From the NCBI RefSeq assembly GCF_900115265.1, contig NZ_FOVU01000015.1, forward strand, positions 1 to 64,000: a DNA stretch of 64,000 bases, in the 5' to 3' direction. Origin of the DNA: Bradyrhizobium sp. Ghvi. GTDB lineage: Bacteria; Pseudomonadota; Alphaproteobacteria; Rhizobiales; Xanthobacteraceae. The notes beneath the pieces are model-generated. The model was not told where the DNA came from. It made no database searches and was given only the letters and a program-made list of their open reading frames with translations. This document shows positions 25,297-35,109 of this stretch, in pieces. The translations under genes and the position numbers were made by a program. Each line of letters begins with the position of its first letter. The stretch's first letter is position 1.

Positions 25297-27630
25297 ATGT
25301 CAACGGACGGGATCATGGACCGACTCACCAATATCAATCCAGCCGATAACAATTTCGCTGACTCCACCGTGCAACAGCCGCAACAGCGGCAAGCGGAGTT
25401 TGAGCAGCATCTGGGAGAGGCGCGACAGGTTGGCCCGATATATCCTCATAGCGAGCTTTATGATGTCACCACGGAAGACGACCGCCTCATCCGCGCAGCG
25501 TCTGGCGTCGCCCTCGAGCGCGGGCTCCCGGGTCCTACCAGCGTCAGTATGTATGATCGTCGGCTTCGCAAATTGGCCGACGCGCTGAAGCAGTCGGGCA
25601 AATCAATGGCTGACCTCGATAACGACACGTTGCTGGGTTACGCCAAGAAGCTGCTGCCGAACGACAAAATCATCGCCCCAGCATTGCAAATGGTCGAGCG
25701 ATACCGCGAGCCCAATGCGGACCCTCAGCCGACCCCAACACATTACCGCCCTTCCAAGGAAGATGACCGCCTGATCAGGCAGGCGGCCGCCGCAGGGTTT
25801 GGCCGACGAATAGAGGCGAAAAGCATCGCAAATTATTCGAGCTCTCTTCGGAAGCTCGCGGCAGCACTCCGGCCGTTGTCCATTGCCAAGCTGAGTGATG
25901 ATGCACTGCTCGGCCATGCCATCACTTTGTTTCCGAAAGACAAGAAAGTCATCTTCGCCCTGAATAGGCTACGTGAATATCGTAAGATTATCAGACACAC
26001 CAATTCTGGTGAAGAAGGAGACAACACGCGCTCTGCGATCATTCAGCCGGCCGTCGGTTCGCTACCACGCGGTTTCGATGAGCAGTCATTGTGCGCCGCT
26101 GCGGATCGGGATTGGGCATTGCCGGCTGAGGGTTTCGATGCTCCGCAGTGGCAAGGGCAGGTGTTAACCGCTCTTTCTCCGACACAAAGTGTGGCCCAGG
26201 ATGTGCTTTTCGACGCGGCGGAGGGCAACCTTCCAGCTCACAACTTCGAAACTCCAGCTCTTTGGCAGGAAATGCGTTCATCCGCTGCCTCGCCCGTCCG
26301 AAGTTTCGCTCAAGAAGAGCTTTTTGATGCCGCGGATCGCGAGGGCCTGCCGCCTGTCAGAGCCTTTGGTGCGCCGGCGCTTTTTACGACCGCGAGTTCA
26401 AGCGCGCACTCGCCGATGCAAAGTATCACTCAGGAGGAGCTCTTCGATGCGGCTGAACGGGAAGCTCCGCGGCCGGCGATGATCTTTGATGCACCGGTGC
26501 TGGGGCAGCCAATGAGTTCAGCCCTTCGCTTACCTGTACAAAGTGTAGTGCAAGAGGGCTCTTTGAATGCTGCAGGACTGGACTATTGCGTGCCTGCTGA
26601 CCGTTTTGATGCCCAGGAGTCCTGGTCGTCCGCGTGGTCAGCCGTCCCGCCGCCCATTCCAAGTGCCGGTCGGGAAGAGCTTTTCGATGCCACAATTTGG
26701 CATCCCTCCCCGTTGCAGAATCCCGCGCCACCTGAAAACTCTCGGCGGATGACGGGCGACGCTGGTGCGGCCCAGGCCGTGCTTGAGCAGGCAGCTTCCA
26801 CTACCACGGATAGCTTCGATGCTTCTTTGACAGTTCCCGAGGACTTCTCCCACGGGACCCAGCCCGCGCCGGACATGATGCGTTCTAAACTGGGCCGCTG
26901 GGGTCTGTTGCCGGATGCAGCACAGCGGGTGAAGAGCTACGACATTCGCGGCGAACGCTATACAGCGGTGTTAGGCCCGGAAGGGCCGAATGACATTCAG
27001 CTTATCCACCTTCGCTCTCCCCCCGTGGGCGACACATTTGACGTGTCGTTCGCAGTTCCCAGGGAGTTTTCCCATCGCACCCAGCCGGCTCCTGGCATGC
27101 TGCTTTCGACGCTGGGTAAGTGGGACTTCTTGCCTGATGCGGAACAGCGGATCATGAACTACGAGATTGGCGGTGAACGCTACACGGCCGTGTTGGGACC
27201 GGAAGGACCTAACGACGTCCAGCTCATTTATCACCCTCGCCTCGCTTTGCCAGGTGACGCCCCACCTACGAGGCCAGCGGATGCTTCAGCTATCCCCGGC
27301 ACTCTTGTACCAGGATTTGATCCGCCCGCCGGATTGCGCGAGAGTGCTCATATGGGGCAGGTGCAGACCCCTGCGCTGCCGTCTGCGCCAATGGCAGCGC
27401 GTCATCAGCAACTCCCAAATCTGCCTGAACTCGGAGAGCTGTTCGGCGACGACTGGAGGCACGGCCCCCAAGAGGCATCACCTATCGTGATCGATATGCT
27501 TCAAAACCTTAATCTCCTGCCGAGCGAGCATGTCCCGATGACCGGCTTCCTGATCCACGGCCAGCTGTACACGGCCGAACGCCTACCCGGAGGCCGCGTT
27601 CTTCTGTTCCATCGGCCACAATTTGGCTAA
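25297..27630 (+). CDS. Repeat-built type III effector candidate (Bel2-5-like repeats, no protease domain)
   Basis: A 777-residue soluble protein controlled by a tts box. Three repeat types are visible. Residues 61-138 and 156-230 are two copies of a helical unit starting DDRLIR and ending MVERYRE or LREYRK. Residues ~257-485 hold about six units of roughly 38 residues around QEELFDAAER. Residues 505-575 and 579-645 are near-identical modules (EFSH, TQPAP, GERYTAVLGPEGPND) with a diverged third copy at 713-777 (IHGQLYTAERLPGGR). Similar modules occur, as I remember, in rhizobial effectors that also carry a C48 SUMO-protease domain (Bel2-5 and relatives). No such domain with His-Asp-Cys is seen here. 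Expected to act inside plant cells; the function is unknown. Confidence 0.75.
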   Translation: MSTDGIMDRLTNINPADNNFADSTVQQPQQRQAEFEQHLGEARQVGPIYPHSELYDVTTEDDRLIRAASGVALERGLPGPTSVSMYDRRLRKLADALKQSGKSMADLDNDTLLGYAKKLLPNDKIIAPALQMVERYREPNADPQPTPTHYRPSKEDDRLIRQAAAAGFGRRIEAKSIANYSSSLRKLAAALRPLSIAKLSDDALLGHAITLFPKDKKVIFALNRLREYRKIIRHTNSGEEGDNTRSAIIQPAVGSLPRGFDEQSLCAAADRDWALPAEGFDAPQWQGQVLTALSPTQSVAQDVLFDAAEGNLPAHNFETPALWQEMRSSAASPVRSFAQEELFDAADREGLPPVRAFGAPALFTTASSSAHSPMQSITQEELFDAAEREAPRPAMIFDAPVLGQPMSSALRLPVQSVVQEGSLNAAGLDYCVPADRFDAQESWSSAWSAVPPPIPSAGREELFDATIWHPSPLQNPAPPENSRRMTGDAGAAQAVLEQAASTTTDSFDASLTVPEDFSHGTQPAPDMMRSKLGRWGLLPDAAQRVKSYDIRGERYTAVLGPEGPNDIQLIHLRSPPVGDTFDVSFAVPREFSHRTQPAPGMLLSTLGKWDFLPDAEQRIMNYEIGGERYTAVLGPEGPNDVQLIYHPRLALPGDAPPTRPADASAIPGTLVPGFDPPAGLRESAHMGQVQTPALPSAPMAARHQQLPNLPELGELFGDDWRHGPQEASPIVIDMLQNLNLLPSEHVPMTGFLIHGQLYTAERLPGGRVLLFHRPQFG

Positions 27631-28114
27631 CCTTGGACACGCCGTGATTAAGCTCCGCAAGCGAAACACGGCATGCCGGTGTTCGTTCTCCTGAACCAGC
27701 GGAGCGGCGGCTAGGCTCCGAGTACAACGCCAGGATGGCCTCTCGAGCGTGATCTCAACAGCAACTGCGCGCTGATCACATCTTTTCAGCAGGTCGCCAG
27801 CCCCCGCTTCAGGCGACGACGCGGTGCGCGTGCTCACATGCAGCTTGGGCGAGAATCGCGCCGCACGATATGAGCATAGCGGCTCCGAGCGATCTTGCCG
27901 ATCGCTACTAGCATCCAATGAGGATCGACGGCTCCTCGTCAGCACATCGAGGCGAACCGACGCAAGTTCTTACAGCTCGTTCCGCGACGGAAGACGGCCC
28001 GAGACTATCTGACCGTCGTGTCACGATTGAGGCTACGCGCCACGGCTGGTGGAGCCGTCCACTTGCAATAAGCTACCCCGCCCATCCCCAGCCGCCTATG
28101 CCGTACTTGTTGGC
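27631..28114. other. Intergenic stretch, nothing recognised
   Basis: Nearly 500 bases between convergent genes. Open frames here lack motifs. Confidence 0.35.
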
Positions 28115-28555
28115 TTACCAGATGAACTTTGCGCCATCAGGTAGTTCGCAGATGAATTCGCCTTGGTTCACGAGTTCACTCGTTCCCACGACAAGCTTGG
28201 AAGCCCGAACCGTGAGCTTGCCTTCGCGGCTGAGGCTGTGGCGAATGTATTCGGTCACGGCATGTCCGGAGCTGTCCACCGTTTGGTGCGCGTTAGCGAA
28301 GCTGATGCCGTTCTGGGCAGTCACCCTGAAGGCATTGATGACCAGACCGGCTTGCGTCGCGGGCCCCGGTTTGCCACCCTCGGCGGTCGTACAGCGGTTC
28401 AGATCCAGTATGAGTTTCACGCTCCTGCCGGTCTGCAGGGCATTGAGCACCTCGGCGTATTTCGGCGAGGTCTCATCGGCCCTGGCTACCGTGCGCACGG
28501 TTGTCGCAGAAAGCACGGACAACAGGATCAACAAGGCTCTGCCACTTAACTTCAT
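28115..28555 (-). CDS. virK: VirK-family secreted protein
   Basis: A 146-residue protein with a signal peptide (residues 1-24, ending VARADE). The VirK domain includes YAEVLNALQTGRSVKLILDL near the N-terminus and a conserved Cys in LNRCTT, and the ending GEFICELPDGAKF adds a second Cys. VirK proteins are periplasmic, are named after a gene of the Agrobacterium virulence region, and their biochemical role is not established. ATG 28555 was chosen because GGGAGAAGAG lies just upstream and the signal peptide starts there; the 47 extra upstream codons are non-coding in style. No tts or nod box was seen. Confidence 0.8.
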   Translation of the reverse strand: MKLSGRALLILLSVLSATTVRTVARADETSPKYAEVLNALQTGRSVKLILDLNRCTTAEGGKPGPATQAGLVINAFRVTAQNGISFANAHQTVDSSGHAVTEYIRHSLSREGKLTVRASKLVVGTSELVNQGEFICELPDGAKFIW

Positions 28556-29029
28556 ATGCTCTTCTCCCTTCATAGGAACGACAGGTCGTGAACGCGAAAC
28601 GTCACAAGATGCGGCTGTCGCAAACCCGCTTGGCGGATCACAGGCATCAAGCGTGGTCGCACTTCGAACAAGACAATCGGTTGCAATCAGACGCAAGTGG
28701 TCGTGACGGCTATTCCGACCTCACAACATCGTAGGTCAGGTTTGCTCAAGTCGTCCCGTCGCGAGCGTCGTCGCGCGAAATGATTCATCGATCCAGAAAC
28801 CGCAAACGGCGCCGGTATCTGCCGCCTGAACGACAGGTCCGGACTTAGGCTGGCACAAACCTCGCGCCGCGGTAACAGTCCGTGCAGTCAAGGCAGCTGA
28901 GCTTACCCCCTGAAATACACTGTTAGATGGCGGAAGGGAGCGCCAACTTGCGCCTTTGAGTCCGGCTGCGCGTTCGCGCCTCAGCACATCCGCCGATTCT
29001 CATCTAAAACAACAGCAGCATTTTCGCTC
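28556..29029. other. Intergenic stretch, nothing recognised
   Basis: About 470 bases upstream of both the VirK gene and the next tts box. No motif-bearing ORF. Confidence 0.35.
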
Positions 29030-29061
29030 CCGTCAGCTTCCCGAAAGCTGCCTTTGCAAAG
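29030..29061 (+). promoter_or_regulatory. tts box of a frameshifted effector gene
   Basis: Reads GTCAGCTTCCCGAAAGCTG from 29032, matching the consensus at nearly all core positions. It lies 40 bases upstream of the ATG at 29101. Confidence 0.85.
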
Positions 29062-29100
29062 AAATGGTCACCAGCAACTACTTTGCGGGGGGGGGAACGG

Positions 29101-30043
29101 ATGAACATCGATCGATGGAATGCCGCAGATGCCTCGATTGACAGTCACGATGCGCTGCCGCAGCCGCACCAGGCAGATCGGCAATCAGACGAACTGAGCG
29201 TACAAGCCAGCTCACCGGTGCGGCCGTCGATCGATCACGAAGACTTTGAAGACCAGCTACAAGGCCTGCATTCGGTTCACCAAACATCTGATCCTGCTAT
29301 CGAATCATCCAGTGCGTCGAGTGAGGCGGTGCCGCAGACCAATCACTATCCGGCCGCATCATTTGTCAGCGCGCGCGACCAACTTGCCGCAACGCTAACG
29401 GGCGCAACGCTTGGAGCGCTCAAGAACGAGATAGCCCTGCCGCACAGCAATCAGCACGATGGGCCCCAGCAACCGCGCTGTGGGACGAGAGTGTCGATCG
29501 GGACCGCATTTTTGAGAATGTAGCGGCATCGTCACATATCCAGCTGCATCGTTTTCAGAACCAGGACAGCGATTGCAAACCGCGCACGGAAGCCAGCACG
29601 TGTGCAATATCACATGTCCGTAACACGGCGCGGGATCATTCTTCCATTGGAGATCCTCTGGAACGATATCCCATGGATCGGGCGCGGCAGGCTGGATGGC
29701 ATATGCAAGACAGCAGCTTCTGCATTCGTGTCGTTGGTCGAAGCCCCCTCAAAACTCACCATTTCTCGTGACCACTGGCCGAGAGCTATCGCCAACAATG
29801 CGAACAGGCTGCACACCTACGCCCTACCGAAACCCGCGGCTGACGCCCGACGACGTACTGAGTAGTATTGGCCTTGGAATGAATGTGGAGGATGAGGACA
29901 ACATCGATGCGGATGTGGATTTGATGTGCTCGCTGGGCAGAACGCCAACCCGTGAGACCGAGCGCCTGTTCCTGGGTGGCAATTTGGAGGCCTTCCGAAC
30001 CGCCAGCGAAGCAAATCCCTACAAGAGGGACACTGAAGAGTAA
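29101..30043 (+). pseudogene. Frameshifted type III effector gene (unrecognised)
   Basis: ATG 29101 follows a tts box. The first frame (29101 to about 29480) gives a hydrophilic, Ser/Gln/Asp-rich N-terminus (MNIDRWNAADASIDSHD), typical of secreted effectors. Coding-like sequence then continues in a second frame to about 29760 (LWDESVDRDRIFENVAASSH, then ERYPMDRAGQAGWHMQD), in another short stretch (ESYRQQCEQAAHLRPTETRG), and in a third frame ending at 30043 (LTPDDVLSSIGLGMNVEDED). At least two or three indels therefore break a gene of roughly 310 codons. I do not recognise the effector family. Confidence 0.6.
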
Positions 30044-30493
30044 TGATTAGACAACCGGCGGCCGCGTCGTTCTCGCTCCTCCCTTGATATTCTCCAAGAC
30101 AACCAAATAAGGAACACTCCTCCCAGCGGCCCGGCCTTACGATAAATGGCTTTGCGAATAATGCTCCGATCAACCCCATCCCTGGACCTGCGCAAGGGAC
30201 GAGGCGCGCCTACATCCACAAGAGGTACCCGACGCTCTGGAGGACACACTCGGACCTATTATTCGTTCTTCCACCGCTCTCGTTAAAGCGCTGCGGCCTC
30301 GCCTGCATTGATCCGATCGCCGTCAACACATTTGGCAGGAAGTTCGGATGACGTGAGCCACTAAGGTGGAGCATCGAACCCTTCGGCAGCTCGACCTGCC
30401 ATCGATCCGCGCGATCAATCAAAAGAGATAGGGTGCGATCGCATCAACGGATCAGGTAATGGAGTGTTGAGCGGCAAGCAAAGCCAATGGCCT
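30044..30493. other. Intergenic stretch upstream of the nod box
   Basis: 450 bases without a supportable gene. Confidence 0.35.
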
Positions 30494-30540
30494 ATTCGCT
30501 ACTTGGATGCGTTCCATCAAAACAATCGATTTTGCCGATC
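30494..30540 (+). promoter_or_regulatory. nod box (NodD binding site) facing ttsI
   Basis: 47 bases with the typical GGATG at 30505, CATC at 30515, and the hallmark AAACAATCGATTTTGCC-GATC at the 3' end. The ATC-N9-GAT half-site is kept as ATT-N9-GAT. It points toward ttsI, which begins 1,560 bases downstream. NodD plus flavonoid induction of ttsI through a nod box is established for rhizobial T3SS. Confidence 0.9.
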
Positions 30541-32100
30541 TTGCCTAAAGGCCCCATAGTCGATCGTGATCCATGGAGGCAGCATTCAAGAATGTGGTGT
30601 GGCAATCGATTCTTCTTTCAGTCCCTAGCCGGTCAAATCGGCTTGCGCGCTTGGGCGTCCGCATCCCAAAAGTTGGGTCCCGCGCGTCACATAGAAGCGT
30701 CACGCAGATCGCCACCCTCTCCTTGCTAAATCGGGACGTATGGGGTCGATTGAACGACCGTGACGTCACGCCTTAAGGCCCAGCAAAGGCGACTGCCTTC
30801 ACACAGTGTCATCGGTGTTGGTCAAGCTATGCCTTAATTGGATCGACAAAATGGTCATGACATTGGCGAGAGGTACGCGCATTACGGCAGGGCGATAGTC
30901 TGGTCCGGACTGTGTCGCCACCCGCTTCAGAATGCTTGCGAGTTTCGAGAGCACTGCTCCAGCCAGCAGTCAAAGGCACTTGAATCTCACCTAGCGTCAG
31001 ATTGTAGGATTTCCGACAGTCCGCGACACAGAACCCGCTCGCGTGAACTCTTCCTGACAGGTAGCAAGAATTGCGAACGTCTCAAAAGCACAATACTCCA
31101 CCGCTCGGCCCCCTCACGCTGCTAGACTGCTCCTCTTCGGGGATCGCGTGCGACATCGCCCATGTGCAGATCGGAGGACGCAGCGCCGATGCCCTCGCAG
31201 GAGACTCAAGATGGGGCGCGCGAGCGGAACGCTGGCGGTCGCCATCCCGCGCTTGCCGAGCGCACGCCAACTTCAAAGTCCACAAGCGATCATTCTGGCG
31301 CCGTGCCCCCCGTGAGAGAAATGGTGCTGGTGTAGCCACCTGGATCTTTGCGCGATGGCAACACCGTGCAGCCCGGTTCTGCCATCGGTCGCGTGTTTCG
31401 CTTGGCTGCGGCGTACGAGGGGACCTCGGGCGCGCCTGAACTTCAGGACAGTTGACACCTGGCGTGCGAACAATTCGCTAGAAAGAAGGAGGGCGGTCCT
31501 CAAGCCGGAGGGGCATTGATCTTTTCTGTCGTTCATCTCAGGCCTGTGAAGCCACTGGTCAGATGCGTCGCGTGAAGTGTCTTCGAATGCGGAAAGACTT
31601 GCATTGTCGTGACTTCACGACACGTAGGGCTCAACAGCCCAGCAAGACCGACCGCTGACCAAGACGAATTGAGGAAGTTTATGTCGGTTTCGCTCATCTG
31701 TTCGGTCACAAATCGGATCGTCTCCCGCGCCTTGTCTTCGATTGCGCGACTTGGCGCTATTCGCAAAGCAGGCGTCAGCTCAGTGCATGCAAGAACGGCT
31801 GTGATCGGCACACAGGGGCGTCGGCGGGCTGCCGTGGCCTTCAGCCTTTTAAGCAAAGTCAGATCTCTTGCTTGTATGAAGGGCATGTTGAGCGGCGCCC
31901 ACGGTGTAAGCTATCCGCGCCGATCCGCCGTCCACCCGGTGACGATCGCCCCCCAGATATGGATCGCCTGCCAGGATGTTCCGCCCTTTCGTTTCGGGCT
32001 TTTCAAATTCACGCCAATGCAGCCGCCTTTCAGTTCCATCGAGCCTTATGGTCAATCGTGACGCGCTCAGGTCTTGGCGTGGATGGACGAGAGGCGATGA
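30541..32100. other. Long untranslated-looking leader between nod box and ttsI
   Basis: 1.56 kb with only unconvincing ORFs on both strands. A minus-strand frame at 31533-31886 is coding-like in part but not identifiable. It could be a long 5' leader of ttsI or hold decayed genes. Confidence 0.4.
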
Positions 32101-32790
32101 ATGCGAATTCTTTTGGTTGATCATCATGCGGACTTTGCCCGCGACGTGAAGGAAGCGCTCCTAGATTGCGGCTTCGCCGTCGACGTGACACGCACGCTGG
32201 ATGAGGCGGCGGCCGCGATCGATTGCGCGAACTACCACATGGTCCTGCTCGAATCGGCTTTGCCCGATGGAGACGGATTGGACTGGCTGAGGCAGTTGCG
32301 GCGCGAGGGGCGGTCAATGCCGGCCATGATGATGAGCAGTCTCAATGATCTCGGCCGGCGGATTGCGATTTTCAATGCGGGCGCGGATGATTTCCTGCCC
32401 AAGCCCGTGTCCACCGACGAACTCATTGCTCGCATGCGAGCCATTTTGCGGCGTTCAACGCAAATGACGGCGCCTGTGGTGACGTTCGGTAATCTGCATT
32501 TCGATCCGATCGCCAGACAGGTCTCGGTCGGTGGTCGAACACTGAGAATTGCCCGCCGCGAAGTGTGCATTCTTGAACACCTGCTCAACCGCGCGGGCCG
32601 TACCGTGCCGCGCGCATCGCTCGAAGATAGCTTGTATGCATTTGACGACGAGGTCTCGACCAATGCACTGGAAGTCGGGATTTATCGCTTACGCACGCAT
32701 TTGAGTCAGGCGGGTGCAACGCTCAGGATCAAGACCGCGCGCGGTGTCGGCTACACCCTTGAACTCATTGGCGCAGCATCGGCTGCCTAG
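32101..32790 (+). CDS. ttsI: TtsI, transcriptional activator of the rhizobial T3SS
   Basis: A 229-residue OmpR/PhoB-type response regulator. The receiver domain is residues 1-115, and the winged-helix DNA-binding domain about 130-225 ends with TARGVGYTLEL. It activates genes with tts boxes. The phospho-acceptor Asp is replaced by Glu51 (LLESALPDGDG instead of LLDLxLPDGDG), which suggests activity without phosphorylation. Acidic residues D7 and Lys (FLPKP) are otherwise present. No histidine kinase gene is nearby. A GAGAGG site precedes the ATG, and rhcC2 follows after 27 bases, so the two are likely co-transcribed from the upstream nod box. Confidence 0.95.
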   Translation: MRILLVDHHADFARDVKEALLDCGFAVDVTRTLDEAAAAIDCANYHMVLLESALPDGDGLDWLRQLRREGRSMPAMMMSSLNDLGRRIAIFNAGADDFLPKPVSTDELIARMRAILRRSTQMTAPVVTFGNLHFDPIARQVSVGGRTLRIARREVCILEHLLNRAGRTVPRASLEDSLYAFDDEVSTNALEVGIYRLRTHLSQAGATLRIKTARGVGYTLELIGAASAA

Positions 32791-32817
32791 CCGATCGAAC
32801 TTGAAAGCAACACTCCC

Positions 32818-34269
32818 TTGAACGTCGTTAACAATGACGCCGGCACTGCTGAGCCGTTGACGGTCGCCAGCGGCTCGCACCATGCCGCTATTTTCCGCCT
32901 CTGCTACGTCCTGTGCGCAGTCGCTCTGCTATTTCCGCTTAATGTCACGGCTCAGACAAAGCGGGATAGCAAAGGAGAAGCTCCACATGCCGCGCCTGGC
33001 AGCACCAGCGGCACGCTCGCCCTTACCTCCTCGCAGGGCAAGACAGTTCATCTGGCCGGACCGGCTGCGAGCATTTTTGTTGCCGACCCGGCGATTGCGG
33101 ATTATCAGGCGCCGTCGAACACCACGATTTTTGTGTTTGGCAAAAAGTCCGGACGGACGAGCCTGTTCGCCCTGAACGACAACGGAGAGGCCCTCGCCGA
33201 GCTGCGTGTTGTCGTCACCCAACCTATTGAGGATCTGCGGGCCGCGCTGAAGGCCGAGGTCGGCGACTATCCGATTCAGGTCAGCTATACCCCCCGCGGC
33301 GCGATCCTTAGCGGTACGGCGCCTAATGCCGATGTCGTCGAGACCGCCAGGAAAGTCACTGAGCAGTTTCTTGGGGCCGGCGCGCTGGTTGTCAACAAGA
33401 TCCAGGTCGCCGGATCATTGCAGGTGAATCTCAGCGTGCGAGTGGCAGAGGTCTCCCGCAGCGCCGTCAAGGATCTCAACATCAACTTCACCGCCTCGAG
33501 CCCAAACGGCGCTTTCCTTGTCACCGGCAAAGGGGGTGGCTCCGGCGCGGCCGGCGGCGGCACGATCGGGATTGGGTTTAACGCCGGCAATACCAATCTG
33601 AGCGCTGTTCTGGACGCTCTCGCGAGCGAGCACCTCGCCTCAATCCTGGCTGAGCCGAATCTGACGGCGATGTCCGGCGAAGCCGCAAGCTTCCTCGCCG
33701 GCGGCGAATTCCCCATTCCGGTCATGCAGGACAACCGGCAGGTTTCGGTCCAATTTCGCCAGTTCGGCGTGAGCCTAGAGTTCGTTCCGACGGTTCTCAA
33801 CAATAATCAGATCAATGTCCGTGTGAAGCCCGAAGTCAGCGAACTGTCGAGCGAGGGCGAAGTCAAAATCAATGGCATGGCGGTCCCTGCCCTCTCGACA
33901 CGGCGAGCGAGCACCGTGGTCGAGCTCGCCAGCGGTCAGAGCTTTGCAATCGGCGGCCTCATCAGGCGCAACTTCAACACTGATATAGGCGAGTTTCCCT
34001 GGCTCGGCGATGTGCCGATCCTGGGCGCGCTTTTTCGCTCCTCATCCTTTCAAAAACGTGAAACCGAGCTGGTCATTATTGTCACACCCTACATCGTGCG
34101 GCCCGCATCGAATCCGACCCGGATGAGTGCTCCGAGCGAGCGCATCTCACCGCCCTCAGACGCGGGGCGGATTTTGATGAACACCGTGACCCGGCCCCCG
34201 CGAGACCGCGATGCGCCTCACGTCAGCGCACCAGGATTGACCGGCAGCGCGGGCTTTATTATCGAATGA
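32818..34269 (+). CDS. rhcC2: RhcC2, T3SS outer-membrane secretin (C-terminal part of split SctC)
   Basis: A 483-residue exported protein with a hydrophobic signal segment at about residues 27-46. A BON-like domain (KAEVGDYPIQVSYTPRGAIL) is followed by the secretin domain, with the Gly-rich region GKGGGSGAAGGG, PEVSEL, GGLIRR and the closing block VPILGALFRSSSFQKRETEL-VIIVTPYIV. In rhizobia the T3SS secretin is encoded in two pieces, RhcC1 (N-terminal ring) and RhcC2 (pore). The start is TTG at 32818, as no in-frame ATG precedes the signal peptide. It is followed after 10 bases by the lipoprotein gene. Confidence 0.93.
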   Translation: MNVVNNDAGTAEPLTVASGSHHAAIFRLCYVLCAVALLFPLNVTAQTKRDSKGEAPHAAPGSTSGTLALTSSQGKTVHLAGPAASIFVADPAIADYQAPSNTTIFVFGKKSGRTSLFALNDNGEALAELRVVVTQPIEDLRAALKAEVGDYPIQVSYTPRGAILSGTAPNADVVETARKVTEQFLGAGALVVNKIQVAGSLQVNLSVRVAEVSRSAVKDLNINFTASSPNGAFLVTGKGGGSGAAGGGTIGIGFNAGNTNLSAVLDALASEHLASILAEPNLTAMSGEAASFLAGGEFPIPVMQDNRQVSVQFRQFGVSLEFVPTVLNNNQINVRVKPEVSELSSEGEVKINGMAVPALSTRRASTVVELASGQSFAIGGLIRRNFNTDIGEFPWLGDVPILGALFRSSSFQKRETELVIIVTPYIVRPASNPTRMSAPSERISPPSDAGRILMNTVTRPPRDRDAPHVSAPGLTGSAGFIIE

Positions 34270-34279
34270 GGATCGCCAA

Positions 34280-34912
34280 ATGACTTTGCAATATCTGTGC
34301 TTCCCCATCCTCGTTGCAGCAACATTGGGTGGCTGCGCAAATACTGTCTCGATCCAGGCCGCGCCGGCTGACCAAGAGATCCAGGTGGAGCAGAAGAGTA
34401 GCGTACTGTTGCTGCCGACCCTTCGTGGCCCCGAACGGCATCGGCTCCGAAGCTTTATTGCAGCGGCTAGTCGCGGCCGGCGGGATGCCCTCCATGTGGG
34501 TGTCATCGGACCACCCAGACTCATTGCACAGGTCGCCCACGAGATTCGCGCCATGGGCGTTCCCACCTACAACATCCGTCTGTCTGCTTCTCGTGTGGAT
34601 TTGCCGGCGCGTTCCGGGGTGAGGATCGAAGCGATCATTTTCGAAGCCCATCCTCCGGTCTGCCCCTCGCTCTCTATCGTCGGTCCTACAGTGAACGACA
34701 ATTCGTTCAATCCAACCCTTGGCTGCTCAGTCCGGAATAACCTTGCGGTCATGGTCAATGAACCTGGCGACTTGTTAGGAAATGGCGCTGTCATGCCGAC
34801 CAGTGGTGACCGTGCCGTGCTTCCCATTACTGCACGAGGGGCCACGTCGGCGGGCAACAGGAGCAATTTGGAGGATGAAACGCATAACAGGGGTGCGCCA
34901 GAAGCCCAATAA
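34280..34912 (+). CDS. CpaD-like lipoprotein (y4xK homologue)
   Basis: A 210-residue lipoprotein with a lipobox (ATLGGC, Cys at residue 19). The C-terminal half contains the CpaD-family pattern NPTLGCSVRNNLAVMVNEPGD, found in the CpaD/TadE-region lipoproteins that help assemble the Flp-pilus secretin. It follows rhcC2 by 10 bases, so it may act as a pilotin or accessory of the RhcC1/RhcC2 secretin at the outer membrane. The same gene order (ttsI, rhcC2, lipoprotein) is known from NGR234 as y4xI-y4xJ-y4xK. GAGGA stands 9 bases before the ATG. Confidence 0.8.
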   Translation: MTLQYLCFPILVAATLGGCANTVSIQAAPADQEIQVEQKSSVLLLPTLRGPERHRLRSFIAAASRGRRDALHVGVIGPPRLIAQVAHEIRAMGVPTYNIRLSASRVDLPARSGVRIEAIIFEAHPPVCPSLSIVGPTVNDNSFNPTLGCSVRNNLAVMVNEPGDLLGNGAVMPTSGDRAVLPITARGATSAGNRSNLEDETHNRGAPEAQ

Positions 34913-35109
34913 AGCGGCTCGTAAGATCCGAGAGCAGCATGACGCCTGTTGGCATTCTTGGTCATATCAGTCTTGGACTCGGCCGACGAGCCTCCTGGAA
35001 TCCAATCTTTGGTCGGTCCTTTTCTTGGGATCGTGCAGCTTGCAGACCAGGTTCTTGGACAGTTGCGTCGCTCACCAGAGATTTGAGCGCATCGCTGTTT
35101 TGCGCGACG

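Noticed and set aside
31533-31886. Minus-strand frame containing ACTEL, as in aspartate racemases
   Set aside because: Only five residues agree and the surrounding sequence does not fit the racemase fold.
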